From an uncultured Parvularculaceae bacterium (GTDB lineage: Bacteria; Pseudomonadota; Alphaproteobacteria; Caulobacterales; Parvularculaceae): a stretch of 64,000 bases of DNA. The stretch is taken from NCBI GenBank assembly GCA_947259375.1, contig CAMYLZ010000032.1:193501-257500 (forward strand). Direction: 5' to 3'. The notes under the pieces are model-generated. The model had not been told where the DNA came from. It saw nothing but the letters and a program-made list of their open reading frames with translations, and searched no databases. Made by a program: the position numbers and the translations under genes. Below, piece by piece: positions 28,058 to 36,635 of the stretch (position 1 is its first letter; each line of letters opens with the position of its first letter).

Positions 28058-29338
28058 TTAGTCGGCGAATCCGCCACTTTCCCAGATCGCCTCAGACAAC
28101 GCATCACCGAGGCGCACTATGGCTCTCTCAGTATGAAACGGCGACGGGGTAATTCGAATCCTCTCTCCACCCCGCCGCACAGTTGGGTAGACAATCGGCT
28201 GAGCATAAATATTCCAGTCCCGCATCAATTTGTTCGCAACCGACACACAGCGCTCCGCCCCTTCAATCATCACCGGAATGATGTGCGTAGGCTGATCCAA
28301 AAAACGAATTCCCTTTTCTCGGAGTGTCGACTTTACGAGACACACGTTTTCGCGCTGACGATCGCGCTCATAATCACTCGAAACCAAATGGCGGACACTT
28401 GCCAGCGCCGCCGCAGCCAATACAGGAGAAAGCGCGGTTGAAAAGATAAATCCCGGTGCAAAACTTCGAACGAAGTCTATAATCACCTTCGATCCCGCAA
28501 TATATCCGCCTTGCACGCCAAACGCCTTTCCGAGCGTTCCCTGCAAAACGTCAATGCGTGCACCCTGGCGATTTTTCGCTGCAATACCCGCACCGCTCGA
28601 GCCATAAAGGCCAACTGCGTGCACTTCATCAAGAAACACGAATGCCCCAAACTCTTCAGCGAGGTCGCAAACCTCCCTAACGGGCCCGACATCGCCATCC
28701 ATCGAATACACGCTTTCCAAAGCTATAAGCTTCGAACCATCACGCGGCGCATTTTCCAACAAACTCCGCAGGTGGGAAACATCATTATGTCGCCATATGC
28801 GACAGGTCGCCTTCGACGACCGAATGCCTGCGATCATCGACGCATGGTTTAATTCGTCAGAAAAAATGGTACATTTTGGAAGGTACCGTCCAAGCACACT
28901 GAGCGTGGCCTCATTTGCATTATAACCGGAAGTAAATATCAGCGCCGCTTCTTTTTGATGTAATCCAGCCAGCTCCTTCTCCAGCAAGACCTGGAAAACG
29001 TTCGTCCCTGCTATATTCCGCGTACCCCCCGCACCAACGCCGCACGATTCAAGCGCCGCCTTAGCAGCGGCCAACACTACCGGATGCCTAGACATGCCGA
29101 GATAGTCATTCGAGCACCAGACTGTGAATTCATCTGCCCCGGGCTCGCAAAACCCGTCTGGCCCCAACTCCACGTCCGCACTAAGCGCTGAGTGTCCAAA
29201 ACACTCTGCCAGAGATGGAGCCGACGCCATACGCCGCAACACCGCAAATTTTCGGTATTCCCCACGCTTTTTTAGTCCCGAAAGCAGGGATTCGAGACCA
29301 ATTCCAAAGCCAACCGATGACTCCCCGTTAGAAGACAT
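28058..29338 (-). CDS. hemA: 5-aminolevulinate synthase
   Basis: 426 residues. PLP-dependent alpha-oxoamine synthase that condenses glycine and succinyl-CoA to 5-aminolevulinate, the first step of the C4 haem pathway. Motifs include WCSNDYLGMSRHP, GTRNIAGT, the substrate-binding DEVHAVGLYG and the PLP Lys in TLGKAFGVQGGYIAG, with ITPSPFH near the end, as in HemA. ATG 29338 is preferred to GTG 29356. Alphaproteobacteria usually have a housekeeping hemA elsewhere. This copy, upstream of three c-type haem proteins in the same direction, may boost haem supply for them. A related oxoamine synthase is possible but less likely. Confidence 0.9.
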   Translation of the reverse strand: MSSNGESSVGFGIGLESLLSGLKKRGEYRKFAVLRRMASAPSLAECFGHSALSADVELGPDGFCEPGADEFTVWCSNDYLGMSRHPVVLAAAKAALESCGVGAGGTRNIAGTNVFQVLLEKELAGLHQKEAALIFTSGYNANEATLSVLGRYLPKCTIFSDELNHASMIAGIRSSKATCRIWRHNDVSHLRSLLENAPRDGSKLIALESVYSMDGDVGPVREVCDLAEEFGAFVFLDEVHAVGLYGSSGAGIAAKNRQGARIDVLQGTLGKAFGVQGGYIAGSKVIIDFVRSFAPGFIFSTALSPVLAAAALASVRHLVSSDYERDRQRENVCLVKSTLREKGIRFLDQPTHIIPVMIEGAERCVSVANKLMRDWNIYAQPIVYPTVRRGGERIRITPSPFHTERAIVRLGDALSEAIWESGGFAD

Positions 29339-29411
29339 ACATTTCCATCCGCGCACACAGCCAAATATATGTTATGCTACGCCCAAACTCCCCGCCGAGA
29401 AATTGCTTATG

Positions 29412-29428
29412 GTTATGCCGTTCATAAC
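29412..29428. promoter_or_regulatory. Candidate LysR binding site between hemA and lysR
   Basis: Perfect 6-bp inverted repeat GTTATG-N5-CATAAC, containing a T-N11-A motif as expected for LysR regulators. It sits in the 277-bp divergent gap, 74 bp upstream of the hemA start. Target assignment is inference. Confidence 0.4.
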
Positions 29429-29615
29429 AACGAGCCTATTGCAGGCGGCTGGATTATTTTTTTATTTCCCGGATCCCGCGCCGCCAATACGTCCGTTGGA
29501 ATTGAAATCTTTGTTATTTCAACCTGCAGATTTTCAAACGGCCGACCAGAAAACCCGCCGAACGATAGGTTTCTATGTCCGTCCGGCCAGCTAGTTTTGT
29601 AGATTGGATGATCTC

Positions 29616-30503
29616 ATGGAATTGCACCAGGTCAGGTACTTTCTCGCCACCTGCGAGACACTGAACATTACCAAAGCGGCCGAAGCATGCAATATATCGC
29701 AACCCGCCCTAACTAAAGCGCTTCGGTTGCTCGAAACCGAAATGGGAGGCCCGCTCCTTGATCGACAGTCAAGACCGATGCGACTCACCGAACTCGGCAA
29801 TCATTTGAAGAGCAAATTTCGTCAGTTAAATGATGTCAGCCAGGAAATATCTGCACAAGCTAAACTTTTCAGCAATCTAGAATCCGCGGTTCATACACTT
29901 GGTATACTTAGTACATTGGGCGAGCACCGCTTCCTTCCTATGCTTGAGGGTCTACAGCGTGCGTCATCCGGGATTTCCTTATCTTTGAAGGTTGTGCCGC
30001 AATCGCACCTCGTATCTTATGTTCGTTCTGGAATTCTTGAACTTGTTGTCATCGCCGACACACTTTCCTGTACGGATGGCCTGGAAGTGGTGCCGTTGTT
30101 TGAGGAAGAGTATTTTCTTGGCATGCCGCCCGACCATCCGTTGACAAAAATAAACAGAATAGAGCTATCAGATTTGGAAGGCGTAGACTTTGTTCGGCGA
30201 ATTCATTGTGAGCTAAACGACTACATGGACTCCCTTTTCACCCAGCACGCCATATCGGTAAAAAACCGACTAGCGACAGACCAAGATGCTATTGCTCGAA
30301 AAATGGTTCATGCCGGATTGGGGTTATCGATAATGCCGGAATCTGTCTGCCACGGGCTATCGGATTTCCGTCCTATATCCGACACAAAATTACGGAGAAA
30401 AATTGTATTGACGAGTATGGCCGGTCGCAAACTTTCACCCTCCGCCAAACGCATTAAGGAAGTTATTCTTTCACGCTGGCAAGAGACCCGATTCGCAACA
30501 TAG
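29616..30503 (+). CDS. LysR family transcriptional regulator
   Basis: 295 residues starting MELHQVRYFLATCETLNITK, the classic LysR start; the TTG at 29604 is less likely. The winged helix-turn-helix covers the first ~60 residues (KAAEACNISQPALTKALRLLE), followed by a periplasmic-binding-like effector domain. It is divergent from hemA, the arrangement in which LysR proteins often control their neighbour. The effector is unknown. Confidence 0.9.
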   Translation: MELHQVRYFLATCETLNITKAAEACNISQPALTKALRLLETEMGGPLLDRQSRPMRLTELGNHLKSKFRQLNDVSQEISAQAKLFSNLESAVHTLGILSTLGEHRFLPMLEGLQRASSGISLSLKVVPQSHLVSYVRSGILELVVIADTLSCTDGLEVVPLFEEEYFLGMPPDHPLTKINRIELSDLEGVDFVRRIHCELNDYMDSLFTQHAISVKNRLATDQDAIARKMVHAGLGLSIMPESVCHGLSDFRPISDTKLRRKIVLTSMAGRKLSPSAKRIKEVILSRWQETRFAT

Positions 30504-30852
30504 GAGAAGTCCGACTGATATCCCAAATACTCAAAGCACTATTACTGCGCCTCTTCTTAACAATGGAAACGCATGTCACTGTTATGGCTGAGAGAAAATT
30601 CATCTTAGATACATGACGATTACTTCCCTCATTTTTCCGTTTAAATTACTATTATTGCAACAGTCAAAAATCCTGCCAGCATTGCGGCTTCCTTCTACCA
30701 GATACAACCCTGCCAATTACAGATCGAGTGCTGGATCCTGTTATTCATCAAAAATGGTCTCCCCAAAAGAATTCAAACAATCGCTTCGCTGGGTGATTTG
30801 TGCATCTGTTTAATTGTACTTTTTTAAAGGCTACGAGAAAGGAAACCAAATC
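30504..30852. other. Intergenic region after lysR
   Basis: About 350 AT-rich bases with no gene or RNA recognised. A good RBS (AAAGGA) for the next ORF lies at its right end. Confidence 0.5.
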
Positions 30853-31506
30853 ATGACAATCGACTTCGCGACATTCCAAGTAGCTGCGCTCGCGCTCCTG
30901 AGTGCACAAAACGGCTTCGAACAGGAAATTGACGCTACCGACTATTCTGGCAGACCGCCATGTCCTGTAGTAGAAATCACTTCACCTGAGCCGATTAGCG
31001 GGCTCACTTTTGTTTCTGTACCGAGCGCATCTCAGCCGGAGTCAACTTCTGATTTTCTGATCGGCGCGCATGGAGATGCGGGCCTTTCTGTTTTTAGCCT
31101 GAAAAACCGGCATGTCCGAAAACACGCTATTCATGCGGATGTCGTGTCGTCTTACGGGATCAATCTATTGGCGTTTCGAAATACTGCCGATGGGTCGGAA
31201 TTGCAGCGGATGACGGTCAATCAATCTGGCGGACTGCAGACGCTCAACGTCACTAGCCCCGCCGATGTTTCTGCCACGACTCTTATTCGCAATGCCTATG
31301 CCTTACTGGGCCCCGTTCGAATGACGGACACCGGTATAAAAACAGAGTTCGGATTTTTCTCCTTCCCTGAGCGGCCAACTGCGGTTGCCGCCACGACTTT
31401 ACAGATCCACGAGATGCATTCCGCCGGCGCAATCGCTGTGGGCTTTGAAAATCGAAGAATATCGATTTTTCCAATGGAGTTCCTAGATGGCGAATGCAGG
31501 GCGTGA
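30853..31506 (+). CDS. Unknown protein, possibly part of a beta-propeller
   Basis: 217 residues from ATG 30853, which has AAAGGA about ten bases upstream; a longer start at 30814 lacks an RBS. Repeating beta-like segments (DFLIGAHGDAGLSVFSLKN, YGINLLAFRNTADGSELQRMTV) loosely resemble the blades of phytase-type propellers, but the protein is too short for a full propeller. A weak hydrophobic N-terminus (FQVAALALLSA) might be a signal. I do not recognise it with confidence. It is followed by transposase debris, so it could be truncated. Confidence 0.5.
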   Translation: MTIDFATFQVAALALLSAQNGFEQEIDATDYSGRPPCPVVEITSPEPISGLTFVSVPSASQPESTSDFLIGAHGDAGLSVFSLKNRHVRKHAIHADVVSSYGINLLAFRNTADGSELQRMTVNQSGGLQTLNVTSPADVSATTLIRNAYALLGPVRMTDTGIKTEFGFFSFPERPTAVAATTLQIHEMHSAGAIAVGFENRRISIFPMEFLDGECRA

Positions 31507-32140
31507 GTAGACGTTGCCCGTTGGTTGCCCTTGTTGATTGTCCCGGCCTGTTCTGGTTATGGTTCCTGATGGACTAGGTTGCAAATTCCTTTAGGGTAAG
31601 CAAGTCAAGGCTCTTGTGGGATCGTTTCAGATTTTTATCACACTTCCAGTTGAAGCTGCGGAATAGATGTTCGTTCAGACACTCATCGCGCAGCCGGCCA
31701 TCGAAGCTCTCAACGACCCGCTCTGCATCGGCTTGCCAGTCTGGAAGTAATGCCAGTCAACGCAGCGCCCCTCTCGCCACTGAAGAATGGCGTTTGACGT
31801 CCGCTCCATGCCGCTGTCACTGACAACCTTACAAGGGTACCGCGACGCTCGGCGATGCGGTCGAGTTCGCGGGCCACCCAAATGGCAGCCAGTTAGTTTT
31901 CAACCACAGTCGCCAGAGTTTCACGGGTGAAGTCATCAATCACCACCAGAATGCGGAACCGCCGCCCGATTGCTCTTCGACCCCAAGATCGAGCAGTTCC
32001 GTATCGAAATCGGTGATGACAGACGGGCGACATTCAACTACGCTTGCCGTGACGCGCAGTTCGTACACCAACTGCTTCTGGACACTTGGATTCGTTGGAC
32101 ACGCGCAAGATTGGTTCAGCCACAAAAAAGGACCTGAAAT
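31507..32140. other. Transposase debris and unassigned sequence
   Basis: It contains the decayed IS3-type transposase described at 31610-31970. The segment 31971-32130 has no recognised content apart from the promoter/RBS zone of the serine hydrolase. Confidence 0.5.
31610..31970 (-). pseudogene. Decayed IS3-family transposase (OrfB) fragment
   Basis: Read leftward and across frameshifts, the sequence gives RRFRILVVIDDFTRETLATVV, RVARELDRIAERRG-type residues, SNAILQWREGRCVDWHY and ESFDGRLRDECLNEHLFRSF. These are in the order of an IS3-type rve integrase core. At least one internal stop and two frame changes break it. It resembles, but is not the same as, the OrfB at 33888-34738. Confidence 0.75.
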
Positions 32141-33523
32141 ATGTTGTTTATCCTCAAAAGTAAGTCTGCGCTATTTGGAGTTGTAGGTTTTTTCCTATTC
32201 TCGTGTTCAAGCACGAACGTGGTCGAACATGTATCTGTATCTGCCGCCTCCGAAGAGGCGCAATCGATGGAAGCGACGCTACGAGCCTATTTTGAACCAA
32301 TTGAGGCGATGAAGGACTTCTCTGGAGTCATTCGTGTGCAGCGCGGTGACGAGCTTATCGTAGAAACACGTTTTGGGTATTCCAATATTGAGGATCAGTT
32401 ACTGCATTCAGATTCCACCCGTTTCGCAGCCGGCTCAATCACAAAAAGCATGACGGGAGCGCTGCTATTGTCACTCGAATCTGCAGGCCATCTCGACCTC
32501 GCATCATCAGTATCGAGATATGTTCCGGAATACAAGGACGGAGCGCGCATGACTGTCGATCAGGTGTTGCGTCATTCGGCCGGTTTGCCCCGCGATGTGC
32601 CTGTGAGTCATCGGGAAACTTTTGGTGAGGATGGCATTGTCGGTTGGCTAAACCGTCAAGATTTGGTTGGTGAGCCGGGAGCGAACTACGCTTATTCGAA
32701 CGTTGGCTACGAGCTTCTCGCCTTAATCTGTGAGCGAGTCGCAAACACGTCTTATCCTGAGTTGGTTACTGCGCATGTTTTGAATCCACTCGGGTTAACT
32801 GACAGCACAGTGGAAACCAACCGCTATTCTGAAGCGGAAAACATCGCGGTTGGATATTCTGCTGGCCCAGCGCCGGTCGATTTGCGCCCAGCGCCGGTTG
32901 TCCCCATAGCAACAGGCGCAGAGGGGCTGGTAGCGACAGCTGCCGATCTTATCGGATGGATGCGTGCGATCGTTATTAGTGAGCATGTAAATTTACTTGA
33001 TGAGGAAGCCTCAGAGTTGGGATTGGTCAAAACTACTGAGTATGAAGGCCGCCAAGTTTATCGTTTACAGGGGGCTACGCGCGGTTACGGCGCCAGTACG
33101 TTAGCGATTCCTGAGGACGATATTTACGTTGTGATGGCGGCGAACATTGAAGCTTATCCGTTGTTCGGCGCGGAGCCAACATTGCTCGCCCTTGTATATG
33201 GTGAGAAGCCAGGTCCGGCGCCATTGCGAAGCGAAACGGCTGAGCTCTCGGACGTTCATCGCGCTCTTATTGGGGTGTACGAACATCCTGAATTCGGTCC
33301 GGTGCAGATCTCAGAACAGGGTGACGGGCTTTATATCACGTTTTTAGAGCCTGGCTGGGTACACTACCTGTCTCCTACTGCAGACGGGGCACTTGTCCTT
33401 AGACTGCTAAATTCGCGATTCTTCCGTACCCCTGACGGAGTCGCCCATGCGACTCAATCATTGATCGGAAGAAAACCACAAATATTTGAACTTGTTTCAG
33501 CCGAGTCGGCGAATAGTGAGTGA
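32141..33523 (+). CDS. Serine hydrolase lipoprotein, beta-lactamase/class C PBP family
   Basis: 460 residues. A signal with lipobox FSCS predicts a lipoprotein. Catalytic motifs are SITK (Ser-X-X-Lys, in AGSITKSMTG), YSN (in YAYSNVGYE) and a C-terminal RGYG where penicillin-binding relatives have HxG or KTG. The fold is that of class C beta-lactamases, DD-peptidases and esterases, and a long C-terminal lipocalin-like tail follows. Substrate may be peptidoglycan peptides, D-amino-acid peptides or esters; a true beta-lactamase role is not supported. AAGGA lies before the ATG. The stop abuts transposase debris, but the protein appears complete. Confidence 0.85.
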   Translation: MLFILKSKSALFGVVGFFLFSCSSTNVVEHVSVSAASEEAQSMEATLRAYFEPIEAMKDFSGVIRVQRGDELIVETRFGYSNIEDQLLHSDSTRFAAGSITKSMTGALLLSLESAGHLDLASSVSRYVPEYKDGARMTVDQVLRHSAGLPRDVPVSHRETFGEDGIVGWLNRQDLVGEPGANYAYSNVGYELLALICERVANTSYPELVTAHVLNPLGLTDSTVETNRYSEAENIAVGYSAGPAPVDLRPAPVVPIATGAEGLVATAADLIGWMRAIVISEHVNLLDEEASELGLVKTTEYEGRQVYRLQGATRGYGASTLAIPEDDIYVVMAANIEAYPLFGAEPTLLALVYGEKPGPAPLRSETAELSDVHRALIGVYEHPEFGPVQISEQGDGLYITFLEPGWVHYLSPTADGALVLRLLNSRFFRTPDGVAHATQSLIGRKPQIFELVSAESANSE

Positions 33524-33529
33524 CGGCAT

Positions 33530-33858
33530 TCGCCCCTCTGCGGGAAATGCGCTGCTGGCCCTCAACGCCTCAGGGCTTGAGGCGACCAACATTGAAAACC
33601 GGTTGCGTCTGCTTTCGGACAACGGCCCGTCCTACATTTCTGGCGACCTCGCAGAGTGGCTGGGCGAGCGAAAGATCGGTCATGTTCGTGGCGCGCCGAA
33701 CCATCCGCAGACGCAAGGCAAGATCGAACGATGGCATCAGACGCTGAAGAACCGCATCCTCTTGGAAAACCACTTTCAGCAGGAAAGCTTCGAAGCGGCG
33801 ATCGACGAATTTGTCGGTCACTACAATCACCGGCGCTACCACGAGAGCCTAAACAATC
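33530..33858 (+). pseudogene. Truncated IS3-family transposase fragment
   Basis: The reading frame encodes the C-terminal part of an rve transposase: RLRLLSDNGPSYISGDL, VRGAPNHPQTQGKIERW, GHYNHRRYHESLNNL. The N-terminal two thirds are missing, and the end is cut exactly where the complete IS starts at 33859. It belongs to a different IS3 subgroup from that element. Confidence 0.85.
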
Positions 33859-33887
33859 TGACCTGAGCCCCTTGGGTCCTTCACCGG

Positions 33888-34738
33888 TTAGGTGAGTCCT
33901 GCTGCTGAATAACTCATTGATTTCGGTTTGGCGAGCGCGTCGGGCGCGGAGCTTATCTGTAGCTCAAGCGCCCGGCGCGCGGTCGCCGGTGATTGTCCGT
34001 TCAGAGCCGAATGAGGCCTGATATTATTGTAATCATATCTCCAGATCGACAGCCGACGCCGGGCGTCAGCGAGGCTTGCGAAGACGGTCTCGTTGAGGAG
34101 TTCATCGCACAAGCGACCATTGAACGACTCGATGAAAGCGTTCTGGGTTGGCTTGCCGGGCGCGATGTAATGCCAGTTAACGCCGTTTCGGTTCTGCCAG
34201 TCGAGGATGGCGCGCGAAGTAAATTCTGTTCCATTGTCGCTGACAATGGTTTGCGGTTGGCCATAGAGCCTGATCAGCTTGTCGAGTTCGCGAGCGACGC
34301 GCGCGCCGGAGAGCGATGTGTCAGCGACCAAACCGAGGCATTCGCGGGTGCAGTCGTCGATCACGCCGAGGATGCGGAAGCGCCGCCCTGGCTCGAAGAC
34401 ATCCGACAGAAAGTCGAGCGACCAGCGTTCATTGGGCTTTGCGGGCGTGCCGATCGGCGCCCTGACGCCGGTCGCGCGTTTGCGGCCGCGCGCCGTCGCT
34501 TTACCGACAGGCCTTCTTCTGCGTACAGCCTGCGAAGCTTCTTGTGGTTCATGCGTGTTCCTTCGCGTTCAAGCATGAGGCCAATGCGGCGATAACCGAA
34601 GCGCCGCCGCTCTGACGCAATCTCCCGCATCCGCTGTCTGATCTCGGGACAGTCGGGGATGCGCTCGCGGCGCACCGTCTTCGGATCGACGCTGACCAGC
34701 CGACAGGCGCGTCTTTGGGAGATGTCGTGTCGTTCCAT
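33888..34738 (-). pseudogene. IS transposase OrfB, frameshifted
   Basis: The first part reads MERHDISQRRACRLVSVDPK and carries the HTH_21 helix region up to GLSVKRR. Then a GC repeat near 34485-34495 appears to hold two extra bases and throws the frame. The correct frame resumes as GRKRATGV ... [12 protein letters not shown] and CVIDD-type [12 protein letters not shown], through the DDE core ([25 protein letters not shown]) to the end. The catalytic core is intact but unreachable without frameshifting, so this copy is probably inactive unless supplied in trans. Confidence 0.8.
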
Positions 34739-34776
34739 CGCCCTCAGCGCCGCATCGAGTTTCGCCTGGGGGGTCG

Positions 34777-35040
34777 TCAGCTCTTTCCCAGAAGATCTTT
34801 CAAGACGACATTGTCGAGCATCGCGTCGGCCAGAAGCTTCTTCAGCCGGACGTTCTCGGTCTCCAGGGCTTTAAGCTTCCGGGCGTCAGAAACCTCCATG
34901 CCGCCGAATTTGGCTTTCCACTTGTAGAATGTGTTCGGGCTGATCCCGTACTTGCGGCAGACCTCGGCGGTCTTCATCCCGCGCTCCTGCTCGTTAAGGA
35001 TCGCGATGATCTGTTCCTCTGTGAAACGCGATTTGCGCAT
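34777..35040 (-). CDS. IS transposase OrfA
   Basis: 87 residues: MRKSRFTEEQIIAILNEQER, helix-turn-helix with AEVCRKYGISPNTFYKWK, and a leucine-zipper-like tail (LETENVRLKKLLADAML). This is the DNA-binding half of an IS3-family transposase, normally joined to OrfB by programmed -1 frameshifting. AAGGAG precedes the ATG. Confidence 0.9.
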   Translation of the reverse strand: MRKSRFTEEQIIAILNEQERGMKTAEVCRKYGISPNTFYKWKAKFGGMEVSDARKLKALETENVRLKKLLADAMLDNVVLKDLLGKS

Positions 35041-35106
35041 GTCCGTCGTCTCCTTCCGGTTGACGGACTCACCTTTCAAATGAGGGACCAATCGGGGCTC
35101 AGGTCA

Positions 35107-35295
35107 TGCTGGCAGCGTGAGCTCTGGCAGGACGACAGCGGCGACCGTCCCGAATGGATGATCCTTGGCGACGTCCGACCATGATGCACGGAAAGCCGCA
35201 ATCTCCTCCGTCAAAAGGCGACGGCGACGATCACGCAGGTTGACCGTAAAGAAGTAGGCGGCGCCCGGAACATAAAGGCGGCGATAGTTCGGCAT
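35107..35295 (-). pseudogene. Truncated RAYT (REP-associated tyrosine transposase)
   Basis: Starts MPNYRRLYVPGAAYFFTVNL, the hallmark of Y1-transposase-like RAYTs, and runs to VVLPELTLPA, where the family has VVLPDHLHCVWTLP. It stops at the IS end, losing the HUH motif and the catalytic Tyr. The rest is missing. Confidence 0.75.
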
Positions 35296-35471
35296 GTCTT
35301 CATGATGGCCATATCCGCGCTCTTGGTAAAGATAATCGGCGGGTATCGCTAACACTCAACCCGCCCTACCGGCCGAAGGCCGATACTGGACCATCCTCGC
35401 CGCGCAACCACAACGGAAAGCGCGTTTCCGATTGATTTCGCTACTTCAGTCAGTGTCAATGTTGCTTGAAG

Positions 35472-35516
35472 TGGCGCGAGTGACGGGACTCGAACCCGCG
35501 ACCTCCGGCGTGACAG
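35472..35516 (-). repeat. Left attachment-site copy: 3' half of tRNA-Asp
   Basis: 45 bases identical to the tRNA-Asp gene from its CCA end to the anticodon loop (53281-53325), same orientation. The anticodon-stem 5' half, D-arm and 5' acceptor strand are absent, so it is not a tRNA gene. Such a partial copy is the usual footprint of integration into a tRNA 3' end. Confidence 0.92.
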
Positions 35517-35674
35517 ATCCGACATTAATTGTCTCAATTGTTTGAGGTGACGATTTCTTTAACAAAACAAAGCGTTACCCACGAAATCATATTCTGCATG
35601 AAAAGAGCGAACTTCTTTGAGGTTTGGTCCCCTAACGCGCAACGCAAAATAGCATTTCTACCGCTTATCTCCAT

Positions 35675-36049
35675 TCAGTTCACATATTTCCCGAATATGG
35701 GTTCGGTGAGATATGTGAGAAGCGCGAGCGTAAGCGTTCCGCCGACGATCATGATGAGTCCGTTAGGGCCGAGCGAAACGACCTCAAAGCCAACGAGCAA
35801 AACAGCGACGCCACCGGCGAGAAAGATCGGGCCGGAATAGTAACAATGCCGCCGCCGGCAGCGTTTCGCGTTCATCACACAGGCAAGCCCCATCCAGAAA
35901 AACGCGCCGCTCATGATGAGGACAATTACCGGGAACGGCACGGCCTCTTGCATGAAGTTTGTCGAAAACAACAAAGCGAGCGGCAAACCCCAGGAAATCA
36001 AAAAAGGCAGCGGGCGCGCCGCCAAGTCTTTTGAAGATGGGTCAGCCAC
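35675..36049 (-). CDS. Small membrane protein of the mer-type cluster
   Basis: 124 residues from GTG 36049, which overlaps the upstream stop (GTG 36061 is possible). Four predicted membrane helices are present. Between helices two and three sits CVMNAKRCRRRHCYYSGP, with three Cys and a His that could bind a soft metal. Similar small proteins accompany MerR/MerT-type genes, but the function is not known to me. It is the last gene of the leftward mer-like unit. Confidence 0.65.
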   Translation of the reverse strand: MADPSSKDLAARPLPFLISWGLPLALLFSTNFMQEAVPFPVIVLIMSGAFFWMGLACVMNAKRCRRRHCYYSGPIFLAGGVAVLLVGFEVVSLGPNGLIMIVGGTLTLALLTYLTEPIFGKYVN

Positions 36050-36266
36050 GACAATTAACACCTGTCTGCACGGGCGGGCATTTCACATCGCCATAGGAGC
36101 AATAGACACAACAATCGCCGGGTTTCGGTTTCAAGACGGCGCCGCAGCCTTTGCAATCGCAAAACCATTGACAGCTATCGGTCGGCATCCGATCCGTAGA
36201 CTGGTGCCCGCATTCAGGACAGGTGATTGTGGATTGTTCGATGAACGTGCTCATTGGTTCATCCAA
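36042..36266 (-). CDS. GDCCVxC domain protein (mer-cluster zinc-ribbon-like)
   Basis: 74 residues, possibly shorter (an inner ATG gives MSTFIEQSTITCPECGHQS). It has a zinc-ribbon-like CPECG, CDCKGCG, then the defining GDCCVYCSYGDVKCPP. Members are often found in mercury-resistance units, and some have selenocysteine in the GDCCV motif; here both are Cys codons. A metal-binding or thiol chemistry role is inferred. It overlaps its neighbours at both ends. Confidence 0.8.
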   Translation of the reverse strand: MDEPMSTFIEQSTITCPECGHQSTDRMPTDSCQWFCDCKGCGAVLKPKPGDCCVYCSYGDVKCPPVQTGVNCRG

Positions 36267-36628
36267 CGAAGCAATTGAGGTTCATAGAAAGGCATGATGT
36301 AGGCGACAACTTCGAGCACCGCAGCAAGGACGATGGTGGTCGCGACTCGCTTGCTTGGCCGCCGGCCGTTCCAGAAGGCAGCGATGACGGCGGCGGCGAT
36401 GAGAATGATGCTTGCGCCCAGAAAATAAGGTTGCACGCGGGCGAAGAATGCGAGCTTGCTCACCATCGCCGTGCTGGCGCCGAGATTGATGAGGACCAGC
36501 GGCAGCACGCAACACGAAGTCCCGATGAGCGCCGCCAGACCTGACAACGCGCCGCCGCCGGCGATCATGCCGCTCTTGCCTCTCGCAATTGTTTTCGGGT
36601 CTTCCCTTTTCGGGGCTTCACTCGACAT
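36251..36628 (-). CDS. merT: Mercuric ion transporter MerT
   Basis: 125 residues. Three membrane helices, with the vicinal Cys pair of MerT (GTSCCVLPL, Cys39-Cys40) in the first. It carries Hg(II) across the inner membrane. Start ATG 36628 is chosen because the promoter -10 element lies at 36636-36641, so an upstream start at 36655 would precede transcription. The mRNA would begin within a few bases of this ATG (leaderless or nearly so). No merA reductase or merP is found in the window, so this unit alone would import mercury without detoxifying it. Confidence 0.85.
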   Translation of the reverse strand: MSSEAPKREDPKTIARGKSGMIAGGGALSGLAALIGTSCCVLPLVLINLGASTAMVSKLAFFARVQPYFLGASIILIAAAVIAAFWNGRRPSKRVATTIVLAAVLEVVAYIMPFYEPQLLRWMNQ

Positions 36629-36635
36629 GGGCGTC

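Larger units (their letters stand above)
33859..35106 (-). mobile_element. IS3-family insertion sequence (IS407-like), about 1.25 kb
   Basis: Bounded by a perfect 13-bp inverted repeat, TGACCTGAGCCCC at the left and its complement at the right, with the TG...CA ends typical of IS3 elements. It encodes leftward OrfA and a frameshifted OrfB. The flanks (AATC at left, TGCT at right) show no target duplication. The left neighbour is a foreign transposase relic and the right neighbour a RAYT relic, so the present position probably results from recombination or an adjacent deletion, not a simple insertion. Confidence 0.9.
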
